DNA from: Peptococcaceae bacterium
GTDB taxonomy: Bacteria; Bacillota; Desulfotomaculia; Desulfotomaculales; Desulfocucumaceae
Assembly (NCBI GenBank): GCA_013336365.1
Contig: JAAXTT010000069.1
Span: 1 to 7,496, forward strand
Reading direction: 5' to 3'
Length of the DNA stretch: 7,496 bases
Every line of letters starts with the position of its first letter. Position 1 is the stretch's first letter. A program made the translations under genes and the position numbers. The notes below the pieces were generated by a model. It did not search any database. It saw only the letters and a program-made list of their open reading frames with translations, and was not told the DNA's origin. This document shows positions 1 through 4,500 of the stretch, piece by piece.

Positions 1-41
1 TGGGTTCTTTGTCTATAATATTTCCTATTTATCCGGCTCTC
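1..41. other. Window edge, no feature seen
   Basis: These AT-rich bases follow the TAA stop (complement at 42-44) of the iron-sulfur protein gene. I see no terminator hairpin and no start of a further gene. Confidence 0.6.
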
Positions 42-1166
42 TTATGACTGGTCAGAATTTTTTGCCTTAATCTCATCAAAGTCATATCCCGGCACAGAGC
101 TGCCTATCTCCTTCATCTTGGTGCCTTCAGGAACACTTGCAGGAATTTCAAATTTGATATAAAACTCTTTAAGCTCAGTTTTTGTGAAATCAGCTGCCTC
201 TTTAATGCTCATATAGCCCTTAACCTCTTCATAGGTAATAGTTTCACCTGACTCCGGCTGAGCAGGAATCACCTGAAATATTCCCAGCTCCTTGGTCAAA
301 AGTATCGAACCGAAGAATAAAAGCACCACAGTCAAGATAACTATTGGAGCAGTCAGAGCTATTTTCCCTTCCTTAAGCATTAAGGCACCCTCCTTGGGGC
401 AGGCCAGAACACAGATTTGACAATCTATACATTCCGGGCTCTTAACCTCCTTAAGCTGCTGAACATCGATATTGACCGGGCATTCCCGACTGCATAACCG
501 GCAATTTATGCATTTGCTTTCATCTCTGACCACCCTGAAAGGGCTTATCCTTCCCACAATCCCATAAAATGCCCCGGCCGGACACAGATATTTGCAAAAA
601 AACCGATCATACAACAATGATCCTACTAGGGTTACAATCAATAAAATCAAGCCAATTGACGACTCCTCCCAAACACTGGCCAGTCCTTCAGACAAATGTC
701 CATAGGCTGACCAAGGATCATAGGGTGCCATCCACAATCCGGCAGTCTTCCAAGCATAAGCAACCGTAACCAGCAAAACAATATATTTCAAATATCTCAA
801 AGGCCTGTCAACACTCAGAGGAATAATAAATTTTCTTTTGAAAACCTTCCTGCCCAGCCCGGCAAAAAACTCCTGAATCGCTCCAAAGGGACAAAGCAGC
901 CCACAAAAGCTTCTTTTAAAGATAATAGCAATAACAAAGGTAATAACAAAAAGGATAAATGTTCCGGAAAATATCTTACCAACAAAGCTTCCCTCAGCCA
1001 TCAGCTTATATAGACTTTCCAGTCCTCCAAAGGGACATAAGGCATGGATTGAAGGATTGCTGCCTCCACCGTTGACCACATGAAGATAGGACTCAATCGT
1101 TACAAAAACCGTAATAACCGCCAGTATTCCCCATCTTAAAAACCTGGTCAGCCTATTCCTCTTCAT
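42..1166 (-). CDS. NapH/NosR-like membrane-bound 4Fe-4S electron-transfer protein
   Basis: The 374-residue product is a polytopic membrane protein with two [4Fe-4S] clusters. Seen in sequence: likely membrane helices at residues 10-31, 64-83, 125-145, 171-190 and 272-291; a CPFGG motif at 44-48; C88xxxCPFGA and C191xxxCPAGA; then two ferredoxin motifs, C219xxCxxCxxxCP and C246xxCxxCxxxCP. This layout is that of the NapH/NosR/YccM family, whose members pass electrons between the quinone pool and reductases or flavoproteins outside the membrane. The Arg/Lys-rich N-terminus and loops place the ferredoxin domain in the cytoplasm and the last 80 or so residues outside. That tail (about 309-374) is helical and follows the fifth helix. 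The ATG at 1166 is preferred over a GTG at 1172, which would add two residues, because the ribosome binding site fits it. No partner gene lies in the window, so the physiological acceptor is unknown. It may be the last gene of its operon or be followed by genes beyond position 1. Confidence 0.9.
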   Translation of the reverse strand: MKRNRLTRFLRWGILAVITVFVTIESYLHVVNGGGSNPSIHALCPFGGLESLYKLMAEGSFVGKIFSGTFILFVITFVIAIIFKRSFCGLLCPFGAIQEFFAGLGRKVFKRKFIIPLSVDRPLRYLKYIVLLVTVAYAWKTAGLWMAPYDPWSAYGHLSEGLASVWEESSIGLILLIVTLVGSLLYDRFFCKYLCPAGAFYGIVGRISPFRVVRDESKCINCRLCSRECPVNIDVQQLKEVKSPECIDCQICVLACPKEGALMLKEGKIALTAPIVILTVVLLFFGSILLTKELGIFQVIPAQPESGETITYEEVKGYMSIKEAADFTKTELKEFYIKFEIPASVPEGTKMKEIGSSVPGYDFDEIKAKNSDQS

Positions 1167-1173
1167 AAGCACA

Positions 1174-1179
1174 CCCCTT
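1174..1179 (-). promoter_or_regulatory. Ribosome binding site of the iron-sulfur protein gene
   Basis: Read on the minus strand this is AAGGGG. It lies 7 bases before the ATG at 1166 but only 1 base before the in-frame GTG at 1172. The spacing therefore selects the ATG start and a 374-residue protein. Confidence 0.75.
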
Positions 1180-1222
1180 ATATTTATTCCGCCTGCCCCC
1201 GATTAAATCAACTGCATTAATA

Positions 1223-1251
1223 ATATTAACTAATTGTGATAAAAGTGTGAA
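1223..1251 (-). promoter_or_regulatory. Candidate promoter for the iron-sulfur protein gene
   Basis: On the minus strand, TTCACA (1251-1246) and TAATAT (1228-1223) are separated by 17 bases. They are partial matches to the housekeeping -35 and -10 boxes, with 4 of 6 for the -10. The position, about 57 bases upstream of the ATG, is reasonable. TATTAT at 1225-1220 is a better -10 on its own but has no -35 at a normal distance. The region is AT-rich, so chance matches are likely. Confidence 0.3.
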
Positions 1252-1260
1252 ATCAGTTAA
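1226..1260. promoter_or_regulatory. Inverted repeat in the divergent promoter region, possible operator
   Basis: TTAACTAATT (1226-1235) and AATCAGTTAA (1251-1260) are 10-base arms that match in inverted orientation at 9 of 10 positions, around a 15-base centre. The pair overlaps the minus-strand promoter candidate, which would suit a repressor or activator site. The centre contains two TGTGA words in direct orientation. It does not match an FNR, CRP or Rex consensus closely enough to name a regulator. AT-rich DNA makes such repeats fairly easy to find by chance. Confidence 0.35.
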
Positions 1261-1283
1261 AAATATTTTAATTTCCACGGGTT

Positions 1284-1306
1284 AGGCCGGCTGGCTTTTT
1301 TATTTT
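1284..1306 (+). terminator. Small hairpin followed by a T-tract (weak terminator or attenuator candidate)
   Basis: AGGCC (1284-1288) can pair with GGCTT (1293-1297), including one G-T wobble, around the four-base loop GGCT. The stem runs into a stretch of six Ts, an A and four more Ts. The shape is that of an intrinsic terminator on the plus strand, but the stem is only five pairs. No gene ends just upstream, so if real it would act on the leader transcript of the giant plus-strand gene. Confidence 0.25.
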
Positions 1307-1327
1307 GAAAAGGGTAAGAGAATTATA

Positions 1328-1390
1328 AAGGAAAATCTTAATAGCTATCGAAAAGCTAACCTAAAGCGGAATATAGCGCCTTAATTGAAA
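1328..1390 (+). promoter_or_regulatory. Possibly structured 5' leader of the giant surface-protein gene
   Basis: TAGCT (1342-1346) pairs with AGCTA (1354-1358) around a loop containing GAAA. It is followed by ACCTAAAGC, then by a second weak stem from GCG (1366-1368) and CGC (1377-1379). AAGG (1328-1331) and CCTT (1379-1382) could close the whole element. The order of a GAAA-looped stem followed by an A-C-rich word ending AAAGC recalls the 5' half of the c-di-GMP-I (GEMM) riboswitch. The 3' half of that fold is not recognisable, so I do not call it a riboswitch. The stretch has no coding sequence. Confidence 0.2.
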
Positions 1391-1391
1391 A

Positions 1392-1400
1392 AAGGGGTGG
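1392..1400 (+). promoter_or_regulatory. Ribosome binding site of the giant surface-protein gene
   Basis: AAGGGGTGG ends 8 bases before the GTG at 1409. An in-frame TGA at 1403-1405 closes the frame just upstream, so no earlier start is possible. The next in-frame ATG (2033) would remove the signal peptide and the whole first domain. The RBS therefore supports GTG 1409. Confidence 0.75.
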
Positions 1401-1408
1401 ATTGAGAA

Positions 1409-1516
1409 GTGTCATCCTATAAATTGAGAAATATCGGCAAACAGATTCTTTGCCTTGTTTTATCAATCAGCCTGTTGTCCAACAGTTTATTTAGCCTAAT
1501 TGAACCGGCAGAGGCT
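1409..1516 (+). other. Sec signal peptide of the giant surface protein
   Basis: Residues 1-12 carry three or four Lys/Arg. Residues 13-31 form a hydrophobic core rich in Leu, Ile and Ser. Cleavage is likely after A36 in AEA-AAV (A34-E35-A36), a standard type I signal peptidase site; cleavage after A38 is an alternative. C15 lies inside the hydrophobic core in LCLV, which is not a convincing lipobox because it sits too early and is followed by more hydrophobic sequence. Confidence 0.85.
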
Positions 1517-4500
1517 GCTGCCGTGATTCCAATCTCGGATTTACAGGCAGGAGATACAATCAACTTCGGAGGCTATAAATGGTTGGTCCTGGATCCCAAC
1601 ACCGGTTATCTTTATAAATATGACCTTTATGGCGATTCCATACCATATATAGGGGATGGAGGAGGGCCAAATAGCCCGGACAACTCAAACAGTATTTATT
1701 ATTATTTAAATGACTCTGATGTTTTTGGTGGATTTTATAGCAGTTTATCTGCTACAGATCAAGGGTTGATCCAGAATCACGCCTGGACTACCGGAGTTGA
1801 TGGCAATGAGTCTGCCAGCAGCATTAGCTGTAAGGTTGGCCTGATAAGCTATAGTGAAGTAGAGACTTATCAAAGTATTATCGCAGACTTGACCGGGGTT
1901 TCCTGGACTCGAACGGTATACTCCGGCCATTCGGCTTTTGTTTGGGCTGCAGATGGCAGTGGTTTTGCCGGTGCATTGAATTATAATTCTCCATACGGTG
2001 TTAGGCCTGCATTGTTTTTATCTCCGGGAACAATGATTGTGGGTGGCAATGGAGGTACAGTATATCAGGATGTGGACAATACAACTACAGACATCACTGA
2101 CCTAACCTTTGATGGGCAGGTATCCTCGGTTGTTGATGCAGCTGACCATACTGTCACCAGCCATCTGCCATATGGAACAGACCTGTCTTCTCTGGCACCC
2201 GCCATTGATTTGTCCCTGGGCGCCTCAGTATCTCCGGCATCGGGAGTCCCGGTGGATTTTTCCTCCGGGACTGTTACCTACCAGGTAACTGCCTTAAATG
2301 GCACAACAACCCAGGATTGGACTGTAAACTGCATTGTGGATCAAAATGCCGCTACCGATTTCACCGCTTTCAGCCTATCTGGGGTAGAAGGAACCATCAA
2401 TGGCAATGCCCATACAGTGTCTGTTAATTTACCTTATGGTTCCGAGGTTTCCAATCTGGCTGCAACCTTCAGCTTGTCTGATGGTGCAACCATCAAGGTC
2501 GGAGCTGCACCACAAACCAGTGAAGTCACCAGCAATGACTTCACCAATCCGATTACCTATACAATCACTGCCCAGGATGGCGTAAGCCAACAGGATTGGA
2601 CAGTAACTTGCAATGTAATTGCCAACAATTCCAACAATTTCACCGCCTATAGCCTTGCAGGTGTCGATGGGGTTGTTGATGCCGATGAAGGAACAGTTAC
2701 TGTAACTTTACCCTATGGCACCGCAAAAACAAATCTGATAGCATCCTATAGCCTGTCTCCCGGAGCATCGGTAAAAATCCTAAGTCCTGAAGCAGTTTTA
2801 TTAGCCCAGACCAGTGGAGTCAGCGCCAATAATTTTACCTGGTCCAGAGACTACTATATCACCGCTGAAAATAATACCGATGTAAAGCATTGGACAGTAA
2901 GCGTTATTGTACAGCCCAATACCGCCACAGATATAACCTCCTTTAGTGCAGAGAACGAACAGGCAGTAGTTGTCACTGGGGTTGTTGACAGCAGTGCACA
3001 TACAGTACAAATGAGCTTTCCCTATGGTTCTAATTTAATGGATGATTATAAGATAACCTGCAACGTGTCTAGTGATGCTACGGTGGAGTATCTTGGCCAA
3101 AATTATGGTTCTAATTTTGTTGGTTGGTGGACAATGAATTTTAACAGTCCAGTTACCTATACAGTTGTCGCCCATGATGGTATTAATCAGCAGGATTGGA
3201 CCGTAAACTCTGTATTAAATTCCAACACTGCAACTGATATCACCAGCTTCAGCCTGGCAGGAATGGCTGGGATAATTGACAGCAACGCCCACACTGTGAC
3301 TGTAAATGTACTCCATGATACCATTGTCACTGATTTAATCGCTTCCTTTAACCTATCTAACGGGGCAGCAGCAAAAGTAAATAACACCTCCCAGGCCAGC
3401 GGAGTCACCGGCAATGATTTTACAGATTCGGTTACTTATACTGTCACGGCTGAAGATGGCACAACCCAGCAGGACTGGACTGTTACCTGTGTGGTAAATT
3501 CCGATACTTCCAATGATATAACCTCTTTCAGCCTGGCTGGGGTCGGTGGTACCCTGGATAATAATGCCCACACTGTACTGGTAAATCTGCCTCATGACAC
3601 TGATATCAGCAATTTAGCGGCAACCTTCAGCCTGTCTGCAGGAGCCTCGGTTAAGGTAAATAATACCTCCCAAACCAGTGGGGTCACCACCAATGATTTT
3701 ACCGATCCGGTGACCTATACCGTAACTGCTGAGGACGGCACTACTCAGCAGGATTGGACTGTTACCTGTGTGATAACTTCCGGTACTGCCAATAACATAA
3801 CCTCCTTCAGTCTGTCCGGAGTCAACGGAACAATCGATAGCAATGCTCATGCCATACTTATCAATCTTCCCCATGATGTTGATATTTCCAATTTGGCAGC
3901 CAGCTTTAGCCTTTCTGCCGGTGCTTCGGCAAAGATAAGCAATACCTCCCAAACCAGTGGGGTCACCACCAATGATTTTACCGATCCGGTGACCTATACC
4001 GTAACTGCTGAGGACGACACTACTCAGCAGGATTGGACAGTTACCTGTTTAAACAATCCTCCGGAAGACCCCACAATAAACCCTGCCGGAGGCTCATTCG
4101 ACAGTACTGTGAACATAAGCATTACCGGGATAGATAATGGGTGCACCACCTACTACACAACAAACGGGGCATCCCCAAGCCTAGCCGGTACAGAATACAC
4201 TGCTCCATTTGTTGTGGAGGCATCCTCAACCGTCAAGGCAAAAACCTATGATCCCAATATCAGTAAATGGAGCAATATTGTTTCAGAAACATATACCATT
4301 GATATTCCTGTGGTTCAATACAATGTGTCCTTGTCGGCAAATAATCAGGCCGGAGGAACCACCGGCGGCAGTGGCGCATATGCCCAGGGAAATCCGGTAA
4401 CTGTGACCGCCAACGCAGCCAATGGTTATACCTTCAGAAACTGGACCGAAAATGGAAATGAAGTAAGTACAGCCGCGTCCTACAGCTTTAATATGGGCGC

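Larger units (their letters stand above)
2087..4057 (+). repeat. Seven tandem DUF5018-like beta domains (protein-level repeats)
   Basis: Units start at 2087, 2354, 2633, 2927, 3233, 3512 and 3791, giving lengths of 89, 93, 98, 102, 93, 93 and 89 residues. Each opens with a T/N-D-I-T-S-F-S-L-like strand, has a NAHTV...LPYGT-like centre and a NDFT-PVTYTVTA strand, and closes with QQDWTVTC. The pattern resembles DUF5018 and related Ig-like or cadherin-like beta domains of surface proteins. Units 5 to 7 are the most alike; units 3 and 4 are longer and most divergent. The closing Cys is present in units 1, 2, 5, 6 and 7 but replaced in 3 and 4. Tandem beta domains of this kind usually act as rigid spacers that carry the N-terminal domain away from the cell. 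Confidence 0.75.

Noticed and set aside
569..769. 66-residue plus-strand frame
   Set aside because: It is antisense to the iron-sulfur protein gene, with low-complexity composition and no domain.
1231..1260. CRP, FNR or Rex binding site
   Set aside because: TGTGA words are present but in direct orientation, and the inverted TCACA, ATCAA or TTAACAA halves needed at the right spacing are absent.
1328..1409. Full c-di-GMP-I riboswitch call
   Set aside because: Only the 5' half is loosely similar; the 3' half and closing stem are not found before the start codon.
1409..1480. Lipoprotein signal peptide using C15
   Set aside because: The Cys lies near the start of the hydrophobic core with no small residue at -1 and no lipobox; an AEA cleavage site follows at residue 36.
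3614..3952. 112-residue minus-strand frame, with similar minus-strand frames at 3353-3595, 3187-3414 and 2801-3010
   Set aside because: They are antisense shadows of the DUF5018-like repeats. Their resemblance to each other (GGVIY-type segments) comes from the repeated coding strand, and they have no ribosome binding sites or domains.
2087..4057. CRISPR array
   Set aside because: The repeats are about 280 bases, coding, in frame and divergent, with no short repeat-spacer pattern.
4058..4300. Glycoside hydrolase
   Set aside because: Only the small beta-sandwich C-terminal-like domain is present; there is no catalytic barrel or Asp-Glu active-site motif.
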